A DNA stretch of 64,000 nucleotides from Flavobacterium fluvii (GCF_900129545.1 NZ_FQWB01000001.1:868001-932000), one strand, 5' to 3'; shown: positions 7,299 to 17,077, counted from the stretch's first letter. Notes: generated by a model from the sequence alone, not told the origin. Numbers and translations: made by a program.

Positions 7299-8177
7299 TT
7301 ATTTTTTTTCAAAAAAGGTATTGATAACTATCGCCGTAAACATCCTCGCTCCCGCATCATTCATATGTCCGCAGGAAGAAAAATATTGATCGCCTTCTAC
7401 GACATTTTCCAGATTGTGAATTTCGGGATAAATTTGGTTTGCTTTTTCAAAATAATCCATTCCTTTCACATTGGTACACATTGGCGTCATCACGGTAATT
7501 AGGTTGTAATTGTTTTGCTTGCAAATTTGTTTTATTTCCTCGTAATATTTGTTGCGAATGGGTTTCAAAGCTCTAATGTCATTCTTCATGTTTCCGGGTT
7601 TGTGACCCAAAGGATGATAGCCCAAATGGTCCAAAATATTCGTGGGTGTGCCTATTGTAGTATTGTAGATTTCTCGGAAACCAATCAGTGCATCAAAATC
7701 GATATAACGGTAAAAAGGGATATAATACAATTCATTAAAGTTCTCCTGACCAGAAAAATGATTCTTGATGATTTCAGAATGATGGATGTAAGGCAGGAAT
7801 TTCGCAGCAATTGCTTCGGATTCTTTTTCGTTGCAAAGACCCAAATCGGCTTCCAGAATAACGGTTTTGATTTTATAATTGCGTTCCGCCATTAATTTCA
7901 ACATAAGGGAAGCTTCGAATAAATGGGCGCCACTCATTCCATAATTGAAGGTTTTCAGTCCTTTCTTTTCAAATAATTCGGGTACAAAATGATTGTTGGC
8001 TCTCGATGAACCCAAGATTATGATGTCATAATTTCTGGCTTTGGAATTGAACACGTTTTCCACTTTTCCACGATTGGAAGAATGTAAATAAACAGTCGTG
8101 TAAGCCCAGTCCAGTACTACTAAAAGTACTAGAATCGTGAGCAGAATTTTGGCAACTAATGTTATAAATTTTGTCAT
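7299..8177 (-). CDS. Membrane-anchored SGNH/DltD-like partner of an MBOAT acyltransferase
   Basis: A 292-residue protein with one N-terminal membrane segment (residues 5-27) and an extracytoplasmic domain. The sequence DIIILGSSRANNHF (Ser57/Ser58) matches the GDS/GSS nucleophile block of SGNH-like proteins, and FSSCGHMNDAGARMF near the C-terminus holds the block V His (271), although the Asp usually three residues before that His is Ser268. Such proteins (DltD, AlgJ/AlgX, PatB) take an acyl group from an MBOAT partner and transfer it to an extracellular polymer. Its ATG shares one base with the MBOAT stop codon (TAATG), which is strong evidence that the two act together. The acceptor polymer is unknown. 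Confidence 0.8.
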   Translation of the reverse strand: MTKFITLVAKILLTILVLLVVLDWAYTTVYLHSSNRGKVENVFNSKARNYDIIILGSSRANNHFVPELFEKKGLKTFNYGMSGAHLFEASLMLKLMAERNYKIKTVILEADLGLCNEKESEAIAAKFLPYIHHSEIIKNHFSGQENFNELYYIPFYRYIDFDALIGFREIYNTTIGTPTNILDHLGYHPLGHKPGNMKNDIRALKPIRNKYYEEIKQICKQNNYNLITVMTPMCTNVKGMDYFEKANQIYPEIHNLENVVEGDQYFSSCGHMNDAGARMFTAIVINTFFEKK

Positions 8178-9610
8178 TAGAATTGAAAATATATAAATTC
8201 TTTATAATCGGCATACGTTCCCAAAGCGATAATTGCCAAGAGACAAAAACTCATTTTTAGCCAGCTGTATTTTCCTGAAATGGGTTCTATTTTGAATCGG
8301 CTGTTCCATTCCACTACAACAAAAACAAGAACCAATAATAGTAATTCGTAACTGTAACGTTGGTTTTGGAGGAATTGTGAAGTAAAAGTTCCGTCTGTAA
8401 AAATTTTACCAATATAATCGAAAGCAATGTGGATGGTGTTTGCCCTGAAAAAAATCCAGGCTAGGCACGATAGGGAGAAAGTGGCAAGAATGCTAAAGAA
8501 CACTTTTATGGAGTTGAAATCCCAATGCAGTTCAGCCGTTTCAATGTTATTTCGGTTTGTTCCCAATAGCAATGAAGGCAAGAAATACATCGCATTAATA
8601 AATCCCCAAGCCACGAAAGTCCAATTGGCTCCGTGCCAAAAACCACTTACCACAAATATGATGAATACATTGCGGACTTGTTTGAGTTTGCTTCCACGGC
8701 TTCCGCCAAGAGGAATGTACAAATAATCCCGAAACCAGGATGACAACGATATGTGCCAGCGACGCCAGAATTCGGCAATATCTCGGGAGAAATAAGGATA
8801 ATTGAAATTACGCAACAAGTCTAAACCGAACAATTTGGACATTCCCAAAGCCATATCCGAATAGCCTGAAAAGTCGCCATAAATCTGGAAAGCAAAATAC
8901 ACTGCCCCCAAAATTAAAGACAAGGAGTTCATTGAAGTGTAATTGTCAAAAATGGCATTGGCATAAGTAGCACAAGTGTCGGCAACGACTACTTTTTTAA
9001 CCAATCCCCAAATGATTTGGTAAACACCTTCTTTGGCTTTTTCGAAATCGAAGCTTCTTTTTAGTTTTATTTCGGGTAATAAATGCGTGGCTCTTTCGAT
9101 AGGACCAGCCACCAAAAGCGGAAAATAGCTCACAAACAAAGCGTAATCAATCACATTTTTCTCGGAGTTTATTCTTTTGTAATAAATGTCAATTACATAC
9201 GACAAACCGTGAAAAGTATAAAAAGAAATCCCGACAGGGAGAATCACGTTCAGCAAAAGCGGACTGGACGGTAATCCAATGTTGCTTAATGCATCGGCCA
9301 ATGAAACGGCGAAAAAATTATAGTATTTGAAGATTGCCAAGAAACCAATATTGGCCGTAAGGCTGGACCAAAACCAAAATTTACGGTCTCTTTCTTTGGT
9401 GCTTTTTTCTATTTGGATTCCCGTGAAATAACAAATTAAGGTAGAAAAAAGCAATAAAAACAAGAAACGCCAATCCCAACAAGAATAAAAATAGTAACTC
9501 ACCACAATCAGAAATGCGTTTTGCGAGCTTTTAGTTTTACTAAAAACAAACCAATAGAGTAGAAAAACTATGGGTAGAAAAACAGCAAATGTTAGCGAGT
9601 TAAAAAACAT
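8177..9610 (-). CDS. MBOAT-family O-acyltransferase (AlgI/DltB/PatA type)
   Basis: A 477-residue polytopic membrane protein with about 10-12 hydrophobic segments. It carries the MBOAT hallmarks: QIYGDFSGYSDMALG near 242-256, FWRRWHISLSSWFRDYLYIPLGG at 281-303 (His286), and the catalytic His326 in SGFWHGANW. AlgI, PatA and DltB proteins move acetyl or D-alanyl groups across the membrane for polysaccharide or cell-wall modification. The following SGNH-like gene overlaps by one base. No polysaccharide synthesis genes are nearby, so the substrate is open; O-acetylation of an exported or cell-wall glycan is the best inference. Confidence 0.93.
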   Translation of the reverse strand: MFFNSLTFAVFLPIVFLLYWFVFSKTKSSQNAFLIVVSYYFYSCWDWRFLFLLLFSTLICYFTGIQIEKSTKERDRKFWFWSSLTANIGFLAIFKYYNFFAVSLADALSNIGLPSSPLLLNVILPVGISFYTFHGLSYVIDIYYKRINSEKNVIDYALFVSYFPLLVAGPIERATHLLPEIKLKRSFDFEKAKEGVYQIIWGLVKKVVVADTCATYANAIFDNYTSMNSLSLILGAVYFAFQIYGDFSGYSDMALGMSKLFGLDLLRNFNYPYFSRDIAEFWRRWHISLSSWFRDYLYIPLGGSRGSKLKQVRNVFIIFVVSGFWHGANWTFVAWGFINAMYFLPSLLLGTNRNNIETAELHWDFNSIKVFFSILATFSLSCLAWIFFRANTIHIAFDYIGKIFTDGTFTSQFLQNQRYSYELLLLVLVFVVVEWNSRFKIEPISGKYSWLKMSFCLLAIIALGTYADYKEFIYFQF

Positions 9611-9700
9611 GTTTTAGTTATATAATATATTTTATAATGAAGACAAAAACCATCACGCTTTTGGCAGGATGGTTTATTATCTTATATTTTAAAAAAAATA

Positions 9701-9748
9701 CCGCAGATTCTCAGATTTAAAATTTATTAAAAATCTGCGAATCTGCGG
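9701..9748 (-). terminator. Long hairpin terminator of the nuo operon
   Basis: Eighteen bases at 9701-9718 (CCGCAGATTCTCAGATTT) pair with 9731-9748 with one mismatch across a 12-base loop. Read on the minus strand the hairpin is followed by TATTTTTTTT, so it fits a Rho-independent terminator 28 bases after nuoN. Each arm contains the word CAGATT(C/T) twice, a style seen in flavobacterial intergenic repeats. Confidence 0.85.
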
Positions 9749-9775
9749 TTAAATTATTTTGTAATCATACTGACT

Positions 9776-11158
9776 TTATCCCAATAAATCCAATACAGCA
9801 GAAGGGAACAAACCTAAAACGATATTCAAAAGAATGGAAACAACGGCTACTGCATAAAACACGAAAGGAGTTTTGGCAACTGCTTCATTCGGCTCTTTGC
9901 TGTACATCGCCAAAATCAATTTGAAATAATAACCCACACTGATGATGGAGTTGATTACCGCTGCAATTACAACCACTAAATGGCCTGCTTCAATGGTTTG
10001 ATTGAACAAAACCATTTTGGCAAAAAATCCGGCAAAGATTGGTATTCCAGCCATCGAAAGCAAAGCAGCCGTAAGAACTGCAGCCATCAATGGATTGTTT
10101 TTTCCTAATCCGTTGAAGTTTTCGATGTTTTCGTTATCCTTGTTTTTGCAAACGTATAAAATCACGGCAAAAGCAGCAATTCCAGACAATGAATAAGCCG
10201 AAGCATAATACAACAAACTTCCTGCCGAAGTACTGATGCTCAACAAAGCCATCAACATAAAACCTGCATGAGAAATTCCGGAGAAAGCCAACATACGTTT
10301 TACATTGGTTTGTTTCAACGCCATTATGTTTCCAACAGTCATCGAAGCAATTGAAAGTACAACAATGATGTTGATAAAGGCTGTCGAAATATATTCATTT
10401 GTGTCAATATTCATGGCAGACAATAGTTTGTAAAGCGTTGCCATGGCAACCACTTTTACCAAAGTACTCATTGTGGCAGTTGTTAAAGCGGGTGAACCTT
10501 CGTAAACGTCAGGTGCCCAAAAATGAAAAGGAACTGCCGCAATTTTGAAAAGCATTCCAATGGTAACCAATGAAATTCCTATTGGAAACCAAATAGGCAA
10601 TTCGGCGGAACGCGACCAATCACTAATTTCGGCAATGTCAAAAGATCCCATGGCACCGTAAATAAGGCAAATTCCAAATAATATAATTCCCGAAGCAAAA
10701 GAACCCATCAAGAAGTATTTCATTCCAGCTTCGTTGCTTTTTAAATTCATTCTGTTGCTTGCGGCAAGCACATAAAGCGAAATAGACAAAATTTCGATTC
10801 CAAGGAAAAACATGGCCAAGTTTCCGAAAGAAACCATGGCAACTGCTCCAGCCAGCATAAATACTTTGATGGCGATAAAATCGGAGATTTTGGTTGGATG
10901 ATCTTCGTAGAAATCGTGTGCCAAAGCCACCAATAAAATAGTAAGAACAATGAACAATGATGAAAACACAGTCGAGAATTTACTGACCACAATCATGTTA
11001 TTGTAATAACTTTCCGGTAAATTGAATTCTGATACGGTTAATCCAAGTATGGCCAATAATCCAATAATCGTTATTGGAACGATGGCTTTTCTAAAATTTA
11101 AAATTTCAAATAAAAGGCATAAAACACCTAATCCTGTTATAGCTATTAATGTATTCAT
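9776..11158 (-). CDS. nuoN: NADH-quinone oxidoreductase subunit N
   Basis: A 460-residue integral membrane protein with about 14 segments, one of the three antiporter-like proton-pumping subunits of complex I. It contains the conserved block PFHFWAPDVYEGSPALTTATMSTLVKVV (Lys-bearing channel helix near residues 212-240) and KRMLAFSGISHAGFML near 285-300. It is the last of the 14-gene nuo operon, 12 bases after nuoM, and is followed by the hairpin terminator at 9701-9748. It acts in the inner membrane, coupling electron transfer from NADH to quinone (menaquinone in this group) to proton export. Confidence 0.96.
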   Translation of the reverse strand: MNTLIAITGLGVLCLLFEILNFRKAIVPITIIGLLAILGLTVSEFNLPESYYNNMIVVSKFSTVFSSLFIVLTILLVALAHDFYEDHPTKISDFIAIKVFMLAGAVAMVSFGNLAMFFLGIEILSISLYVLAASNRMNLKSNEAGMKYFLMGSFASGIILFGICLIYGAMGSFDIAEISDWSRSAELPIWFPIGISLVTIGMLFKIAAVPFHFWAPDVYEGSPALTTATMSTLVKVVAMATLYKLLSAMNIDTNEYISTAFINIIVVLSIASMTVGNIMALKQTNVKRMLAFSGISHAGFMLMALLSISTSAGSLLYYASAYSLSGIAAFAVILYVCKNKDNENIENFNGLGKNNPLMAAVLTAALLSMAGIPIFAGFFAKMVLFNQTIEAGHLVVVIAAVINSIISVGYYFKLILAMYSKEPNEAVAKTPFVFYAVAVVSILLNIVLGLFPSAVLDLLG

Positions 11159-11170
11159 TTTTTATTTGAC

Positions 11171-12613
11171 TTAGTTAAATCTATTTACTTGAGTTAAAAT
11201 ATTTTCGAGACTTGGCGTAATCAAGTCAATAATAGGTTTTGGATACAAACCAAAGAAGAACAAAACAGCGATGATAATTACCAATGTCAATCCTTCGTTG
11301 AAAGTTACGTCTGCAAATATTCTGGCATTGGTTTCACCCAACATCACGTGTTGAAACATTTTCAACATATAGTAAGCGCCCAAGATTATGGTTGTTCCTC
11401 CAAGAATGGCATACCAAATGTTCACTTGAGAAAGGCTGTACAATACCGTGAATTCTCCAATAAAGTTGAATGTCGAAGGCAAGGCAACAGATGCCAAAAC
11501 CAAGATCATGAACATGGAAGTAAATTTTGGTGATTGTGCACGAATACCACCCATTTCGGCAATGGCACGAGTTTCATATCTTCTGAAAATAATTTCGGCC
11601 ACGAAAAACAAACCAACCACAACGAAACCGTGTGCTATCATTTGTAAAACCGCACCACGCAATCCGTCAAGGGTTAAAGTATAAGCTCCGGCAGCTATTA
11701 ATCCGACGTGGGCCAAGGAAGAATACGCCAATAATTTTTTCAAATCTTTTTGTCTCAATGCCACGATGGAACCATAAATCACGCCTGCAATTCCGAGTCC
11801 AATAAATACGTACATAAATTCTTTTGCAGCCATTGGAGCGATAGGCAATTGCCAACGAATAACGCTGTACAATCCCATTTTCAGCATGATTCCAGAAAGT
11901 AACATTGTTCCAACAGTAGGAGCTTTTTGGTACACTTCTGCCTGCCAAGTATGAAAAGGAATCAAAGGAATCTTGATGGCATAAGCCAAGAAGAAAGCCA
12001 AGAATATCCAGAATTGTTCTGTTGCGGATAAATCAGTTTGGCTCAATTCACGGATTAAAAAACTGCCTGTTTTTTGATACAAATAAATAAAAGCAACCAA
12101 CATGAACAGGGAACCGGCAAGGGTGTAAATAAAGAATTTCACCACTGCTTTTTTACGTTCTTCGGCATCTCCATTACCCCAAATCAAGGCGATAAAGTAT
12201 ATTGGAATCAAGGACAACTCCCAGAAAATGTAGTATAAAATTCCATCAGAGGCCAAGAAAGTTCCAGCCATTGCAAAGGTCATGAACAAGATTAAAGCAT
12301 AAAAAGCTTTACTGTTTTTATAGGTATTTCCAAAAGAAGAAAATATAATGATAGGAGTCAAAGCCGTTGTCAGCAAAAGCATTGCCAAAGCAAGACCGTC
12401 TGCGTGCAAAGCAAAATAGATTTTTGGTTTGGCTATCCAAAGGGTTACATAGTTTATTTCGTTTGCTAAATTGTATTGGCTCAATAAACAGATAGAACCA
12501 GCAAAAGCAGCCAATCCAAAAAGCAAGGCCACTTTAGGAGCCCATTTATCGCCCGAAAAATAAGTAGCCAATGCGCCAACTAATAGTATAATTAATATAT
12601 GAGTTACATCCAT
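11171..12613 (-). CDS. nuoM: NADH-quinone oxidoreductase subunit M
   Basis: A 480-residue antiporter-like membrane subunit of complex I. Family marks are the FWELSLIPIYFIALIWG stretch carrying the conserved Glu near residue 131, PFHTWQAEVYQKAPTVGTMLLSGIMLKMG near 218-246, and KKLLAYSSLAHVGLI near 293-307. About 14 membrane segments are expected. It lies 13 bases after nuoL and 12 before nuoN. The order L-M-N at the operon end is the usual one. Confidence 0.97.
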   Translation of the reverse strand: MDVTHILIILLVGALATYFSGDKWAPKVALLFGLAAFAGSICLLSQYNLANEINYVTLWIAKPKIYFALHADGLALAMLLLTTALTPIIIFSSFGNTYKNSKAFYALILFMTFAMAGTFLASDGILYYIFWELSLIPIYFIALIWGNGDAEERKKAVVKFFIYTLAGSLFMLVAFIYLYQKTGSFLIRELSQTDLSATEQFWIFLAFFLAYAIKIPLIPFHTWQAEVYQKAPTVGTMLLSGIMLKMGLYSVIRWQLPIAPMAAKEFMYVFIGLGIAGVIYGSIVALRQKDLKKLLAYSSLAHVGLIAAGAYTLTLDGLRGAVLQMIAHGFVVVGLFFVAEIIFRRYETRAIAEMGGIRAQSPKFTSMFMILVLASVALPSTFNFIGEFTVLYSLSQVNIWYAILGGTTIILGAYYMLKMFQHVMLGETNARIFADVTFNEGLTLVIIIAVLFFFGLYPKPIIDLITPSLENILTQVNRFN

Positions 12614-12626
12614 TAGGTAAAAATTA

Positions 12627-14498
12627 TTATAAAAATAAATAAGTTAATATGGCACAAACGCCTAAAACAAATGCGAAAAGATATAATCCAACACTTCCGT
12701 TGTGGACTTTTTTTCCTTGTAAAGCGATTTCATTAGTCACTTTTCCTAATCCGAAAACGAGTGCAGACAAAGTTGTTTCCACTGCATCTCTAAAGAAACT
12801 GGAAAGCACGTTTACTGGTTTCACGAAAATAGCATCGTAAGCCTCGTCAACGTAATATTTGTTGTATAAAACTTTGGACAAGCCGGTAATTTCAGCATCT
12901 TCACTTGGAATAGTATTGTCTTTCAAGTATTTCTTGTAAGCAATACCAATTCCGATAATGGCGCCAATTGTAGCAATTGCCATCAATGCATATTCGGTAG
13001 TTCCCAATGTGTGTTCTTCGTGGGACACTTTCGAAAATAAAGGTGCTAAATACTCATTCAACCAACTGTGTCCCGGTAAACTGATGATTCCACCAAAGAA
13101 GGAAAAAATAGCCAAAATGATTAAAGGCACAGTGATTAAACTTGGGCTTTCGTGTAAATGATGTTTTTGTTCTTCAGTTCCCCTGAACGAGTTGAAGAAG
13201 GTCAAATATATTAATCTAAACATATAGAAAGCGGTCATTATCGAAGCAATCGAACCAATTACCCATAAAACAATATTGTGGTGAAATGCGGTCATCAAGA
13301 TTTCGTCTTTTGACCAAAATCCTGCCAACGGAAAAATACCCGCAATCGCCAATGAAGCAATCAACATGGTGATGAAAGTAATCGGCATGGTTTTTTTCAA
13401 ACCACCCATTTTGCGCATATCTTGTTCGCCATGCAAACCGTGAATCACGGAACCTGAACCCAAGAACAAACAAGCTTTGAAGAAAGCGTGCGTGATTACG
13501 TGGAAAACGGCCACTTCATAAGCACCAAATCCTAAAGCCAGGAACATTAATCCCAATTGTGAAACGGTCGAATAAGCCAAAACTTTTTTAATGTCATTTT
13601 GAACCAAGGCAATTGTGGCGGCAACCAAAGCGGTAACGGCACCTACAATTGCAATAATATTTTGAACACTCGGTGCCATGTCAAACAAGAAGTTCAATCT
13701 TGTAAGCATAAAAATCCCTGCAGTAACCATCGTTGCAGCGTGAATCAATGCCGAAACAGGCGTTGGTCCAGCCATCGCATCAGGCAACCAAGTATATAAC
13801 GGAATTTGTGCCGATTTTCCACAAGCTCCAATAAACAGGGCTAAAGCGGCAAGTGCTATCCATAAATCATTGATATCATCAATAGTGGTAATTATGGTTT
13901 TTAGGGAGGTAAAATCCAAGGTGTTGAATAGAGAACCAACAATAAAAATTCCAATCAAGAATCCTAAATCTCCAATTCGGTTCATGATGAAAGCTTTTTT
14001 GGCAGCATCATTGAAATCTTGGTTTTTATACCAAAAACCAATCAACAAATAGGAGCAAAGTCCCACGCCTTCCCAACCGATGAACATCATTAGCAAGTTG
14101 CTTCCCATTACCAAAGTAATCATGAAGAAAATGAAGAGGTTCAAGTAAGCAAAAAACGAATGAATTTTTTCGTCATCGTGCATGTAACTGATGGAATACA
14201 AATGGATCAAAGAACCAATTCCAGTGACGAACAACAACCAAAGGATTGATAATTGGTCTAAAAGAAAACCAAATTTCACGTTGAAACGTTCTATGGTAAT
14301 CCAATCGAATAAATTAACGACAACAGGTTCTTTGCCTGCATTTCCAAATAAGTACAAAGTGATTGCAAAAGAAACCACGACGGAAAGTGTTCCCACAATT
14401 CCCACGACGCTTTTACCGGCTTTTTTACCCAGGAAAACATTAAATAAAAACCCTAAAAAAGGAGCTAATAGTAAGACTAAAACTAAACTTGTATCCAT
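12627..14498 (-). CDS. nuoL: NADH-quinone oxidoreductase subunit L
   Basis: A 623-residue membrane protein, the largest antiporter-like subunit of complex I, of usual length (about 610-630). Conserved parts include GWEGVGLCSYLLIGFWY near residues 143-159, PLYTWLPDAMAGPTPVSALIHAATMVTAG near 234-262 and KKVLAYSTVSQLGLMF near 308-323. The C-terminal 80 residues form the long amphipathic lateral helix and last membrane anchor that span NuoM and NuoN in known structures. It follows nuoK by six bases. Confidence 0.97.
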   Translation of the reverse strand: MDTSLVLVLLLAPFLGFLFNVFLGKKAGKSVVGIVGTLSVVVSFAITLYLFGNAGKEPVVVNLFDWITIERFNVKFGFLLDQLSILWLLFVTGIGSLIHLYSISYMHDDEKIHSFFAYLNLFIFFMITLVMGSNLLMMFIGWEGVGLCSYLLIGFWYKNQDFNDAAKKAFIMNRIGDLGFLIGIFIVGSLFNTLDFTSLKTIITTIDDINDLWIALAALALFIGACGKSAQIPLYTWLPDAMAGPTPVSALIHAATMVTAGIFMLTRLNFLFDMAPSVQNIIAIVGAVTALVAATIALVQNDIKKVLAYSTVSQLGLMFLALGFGAYEVAVFHVITHAFFKACLFLGSGSVIHGLHGEQDMRKMGGLKKTMPITFITMLIASLAIAGIFPLAGFWSKDEILMTAFHHNIVLWVIGSIASIMTAFYMFRLIYLTFFNSFRGTEEQKHHLHESPSLITVPLIILAIFSFFGGIISLPGHSWLNEYLAPLFSKVSHEEHTLGTTEYALMAIATIGAIIGIGIAYKKYLKDNTIPSEDAEITGLSKVLYNKYYVDEAYDAIFVKPVNVLSSFFRDAVETTLSALVFGLGKVTNEIALQGKKVHNGSVGLYLFAFVLGVCAILTYLFL

Positions 14499-14504
14499 TG
14501 AAGA

Positions 14505-14825
14505 TTATCCTTTTAAATTTTTTAAATTCCCAACATCAATTGTGTCCATATTCCTGAATATTGAAACTAAAATAGCCAATCCTACTGCTACTTCCGCAGC
14601 TGCAACAGCCATCGAGAAGAATACGAAAACTTGTCCTTGTGCATCTTGATGATAGGTAGAAAACGCCACAAACAATAGGTTGACAGCATTCAACATTATT
14701 TCAATTGACATAAATACGATGATGGCATTTCGTCTGTACAATACTCCAAAAACGCCAATACAAAAAAGTATTACGCTCAGAAATATATAATTTTCGATAC
14801 CAATTTGATTCAAAATATTATTCAT
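14505..14825 (-). CDS. nuoK: NADH-quinone oxidoreductase subunit K
   Basis: A 106-residue protein with three membrane segments. The start at 14825 ([13 protein letters not shown]) is chosen over an upstream in-frame ATG at 14870 because that one would add a basic 15-residue extension inside nuoJ, whereas the chosen start lies one base after the nuoJ stop and gives the usual length (about 100-105). Conserved Glu residues important for proton transfer lie in IEIMLNAVN near 37-45 and in [11 protein letters not shown] near 71-81. Confidence 0.95.
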   Translation of the reverse strand: MNNILNQIGIENYIFLSVILFCIGVFGVLYRRNAIIVFMSIEIMLNAVNLLFVAFSTYHQDAQGQVFVFFSMAVAAAEVAVGLAILVSIFRNMDTIDVGNLKNLKG

Positions 14826-14826
14826 G

Positions 14827-15366
14827 TTATTTCGTTGTTTTTTCTTTTTTAGACAATAAAACCGCTCCAATCATCGCCACCAAAAGCAATACCGAAGCAA
14901 ATTCAAAAGGCACCATATATTCGTTCAGCAGTACTTTACCCAATACTTTTATGGATTGGTAATCTTCGCCAGTTGTGGTGTATTCGCCAACGATTGGTTT
15001 AGAGTTGATAAACATGGCTATTAAAACTAGGCACATCAAACAAAAAGTAACAATAGCCCCTAAACGCGTAATCCTGGGTTTATACACTTCGTTTTCTTTG
15101 TTTAAATTCATCAACATGATAGTGAAGACGATCAAAATCATGATCGCTCCTATGTAAACTATCAAGTTTACCATTGCCAAGAATTGGGAATTCAACAACA
15201 AATAGTGTCCCGTAATCGAGGTAAAACAAATCAATAAATAGATGGCACTGTGCATTGGCTTTCTACTATAAATCGTCATAAATGCTGTAAACAAAGTAAT
15301 AACAGCCAGGACACAAAATATAATTTGTATCGGTGTTGCATTTGCAAAATCTGGTATACGTATCAT
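14827..15366 (-). CDS. nuoJ: NADH-quinone oxidoreductase subunit J
   Basis: A 179-residue membrane protein with five predicted segments, the NuoJ/ND6 subunit of complex I. The third segment contains the conserved pattern [17 protein letters not shown] (with the Tyr-Ile-Gly-Ala stretch that forms a pi-bulge in structures). It starts directly after the nuoI stop with no gap and is followed one base later by nuoK. Confidence 0.95.
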   Translation of the reverse strand: MIRIPDFANATPIQIIFCVLAVITLFTAFMTIYSRKPMHSAIYLLICFTSITGHYLLLNSQFLAMVNLIVYIGAIMILIVFTIMLMNLNKENEVYKPRITRLGAIVTFCLMCLVLIAMFINSKPIVGEYTTTGEDYQSIKVLGKVLLNEYMVPFEFASVLLLVAMIGAVLLSKKEKTTK

Positions 15367-15912
15367 TTAGTTAACAGTTTTAAGTTGATTGTTTTTCATT
15401 GCAATGTCCAAAGGCATTACCAATTTATCTTTACCAAAAATAAAATCTTCCCTGTCGTAATTTGCTGGAACCAATTCTTTGGAAATCGTCAAATAAATGG
15501 CGTCTTTTGGGCAGGCTTCCTCGCACAATCCACAAAAGATGCAACGCAACATATTGATTTCGTATATCTCGGCGTATTTTTCTTCACGGTACAAATGCAT
15601 CTCGTCAGCCTTGCGTTCTGCCGCCTTCATCGTGATGGCCTCGGCAGGACAGGACAAAGCACACAACCCGCAGGCAGTACAGTTTTCGCGACCCAGTTCG
15701 TCACGTTTCAACATGTGTTGACCACGATAGACCTCACTTCTTTCGCGTACTTGTTCTGGATATTGAATCGTGGCTTTTTTTCGGAATAAATGCTTGAGAG
15801 TAATCCACAAGCCCTTGAATATGGCTATAAGATACATTCGCTCAAGAAAAGTCATCTCCTTGTTGGAGACCACCTTTTTTCTTCCGGAAAGTGATATTTC
15901 TTGTATTGACAT
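15367..15912 (-). CDS. nuoI: NADH-quinone oxidoreductase subunit I (2 x [4Fe-4S])
   Basis: A 181-residue peripheral subunit that carries electrons from the NuoG arm to NuoB. Two ferredoxin motifs are visible, CTACGLCALSCP near residues 79-90 and CIFCGLCEEACP near 125-136, which bind clusters N6a and N6b. The N-terminal segment (MYLIAIFKGLWITLKHLF) is the amphipathic membrane-contact helix. A hairpin-forming repeat of about 80 bases (15929-16010) separates it from nuoH. Confidence 0.97.
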   Translation of the reverse strand: MSIQEISLSGRKKVVSNKEMTFLERMYLIAIFKGLWITLKHLFRKKATIQYPEQVRERSEVYRGQHMLKRDELGRENCTACGLCALSCPAEAITMKAAERKADEMHLYREEKYAEIYEINMLRCIFCGLCEEACPKDAIYLTISKELVPANYDREDFIFGKDKLVMPLDIAMKNNQLKTVN

Positions 15913-15928
15913 TTTTATTTTTTTTTTG

Positions 15929-16010
15929 AAGCTTAATCCTGCTATCCGCTGTATCTTTTATTTTTTAAAGGAAAAAATAAAAGGATGCCGCTGCTATCAG
16001 GGCTAGGGCG
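15929..16010. repeat. Palindromic repeat inside the nuo operon (nuoH-nuoI gap)
   Basis: An inner AT-rich stem pairs ATCTTTTATTTTTT (about 15953-15966) with AAAAAATAAAAGGAT (about 15972-15986) across a five-base loop. Outer GC-richer arms, CCTGCTATCCGC (near 15938) and GCTGCTATCAGG (near 15990-16001), form an imperfect dyad. The phrase GCCCTAGCCCTGATAGCAGCGGCATCCTTTT on the complement is familiar as a dispersed intergenic repeat in flavobacteria (recalled, not searched). It may act as an attenuator or RNA-processing hairpin within the operon. Confidence 0.65.
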
Positions 16011-16024
16011 TTTGTTGTCCTAAA

Positions 16025-17077
16025 TTAAAATCCTAAATATGTTGCTATTTCTCCTCTTAAAATTACAATTCCAGTAATCATGATATTTACAATGGACAAT
16101 GGAATCAATATTCTCCATCCCAAATGCATCAATTGATCGTATCTAAATCTTGGAATAGTCCAGCGAACCCACATATAAAAGAAGATAAAACCACATAGTT
16201 TTGCAAACAGGGCTGCAATTCCAAAAACATTGGCAATGTTCACTCCCCAATTTTCGACAACCCAACTCATGCCTGGATAATTATATCCACCGAAGAACAA
16301 AACCGCCAAAATAGTTGATGAAATAAACATGTTGGCATATTCAGCAAATAAGTAGAATCCCATTTTCATCGATGAATATTCGGTATGGTAACCACCAATT
16401 AATTCGGTTTCACATTCTGCCAAGTCAAAAGGAGTCCTGTTGGTTTCTGCAAAGGCACAAATCAAAAAGATTAGAAAAGATAAAGGTTGATAGAAAACAT
16501 TCCAGTTCATTCCAGCTTGTTGGGCAGAAATTTCTTTTAAACTCAAAGTTCCTGTCATCATCAACAAAGCCACAATCGACAATCCCATGGCAACTTCATA
16601 AGAAACCATTTGCGATGCAGCACGAATGGCTCCCATCAACGAGAATTTATTGTTTGAAGCCCATCCACCAATCATGATCCCATAAACTCCAACGGAAACA
16701 ATACCAAAAACATATAATATTGCCACATCGATATCGGTAGCCTGCAGTAAAATATCTCTTCCAAAAAGATGGAATCGATCACCCCAAGGAATAACGGCAC
16801 TGGTCATCAAAGCGGTGGCCATTGCAATTCCGGGTCCTACAAAAAACAAAAATCTATTGGGAGTGTTAGGCTCAAATTCTTCTTTTGAAAATAGTTTTAA
16901 TCCATCGGCAAGCGGTTGAAACAATCCTCCCCAACCAGCGCGGTTTGGACCAACCCTGTCTTGAAGAAAGGCGGCTACTTTTCTTTCAGCCCAAGTGGAA
17001 TACATGGCCATTACCATTGTTATGGCAAACACCACAATAATTACAACGCTTTTTTCTATAATAAAGGCACTATCCAT
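16025..17077 (-). CDS. nuoH: NADH-quinone oxidoreductase subunit H
   Basis: A 350-residue membrane subunit with about eight segments that forms most of the quinone-binding chamber at the junction of the membrane and peripheral arms. Conserved stretches are AERKVAAFLQDRVGPNRAGW near residues 30-49, the Glu-rich loop FAETNRTPFDLAECETELIGGYHTEYS near 215-240, and WTIPRFRYDQLMHLGWR near the end. It overlaps the nuoG 3' end by eight bases, suggesting coupled translation. Confidence 0.97.
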   Translation of the reverse strand: MDSAFIIEKSVVIIVVFAITMVMAMYSTWAERKVAAFLQDRVGPNRAGWGGLFQPLADGLKLFSKEEFEPNTPNRFLFFVGPGIAMATALMTSAVIPWGDRFHLFGRDILLQATDIDVAILYVFGIVSVGVYGIMIGGWASNNKFSLMGAIRAASQMVSYEVAMGLSIVALLMMTGTLSLKEISAQQAGMNWNVFYQPLSFLIFLICAFAETNRTPFDLAECETELIGGYHTEYSSMKMGFYLFAEYANMFISSTILAVLFFGGYNYPGMSWVVENWGVNIANVFGIAALFAKLCGFIFFYMWVRWTIPRFRYDQLMHLGWRILIPLSIVNIMITGIVILRGEIATYLGF

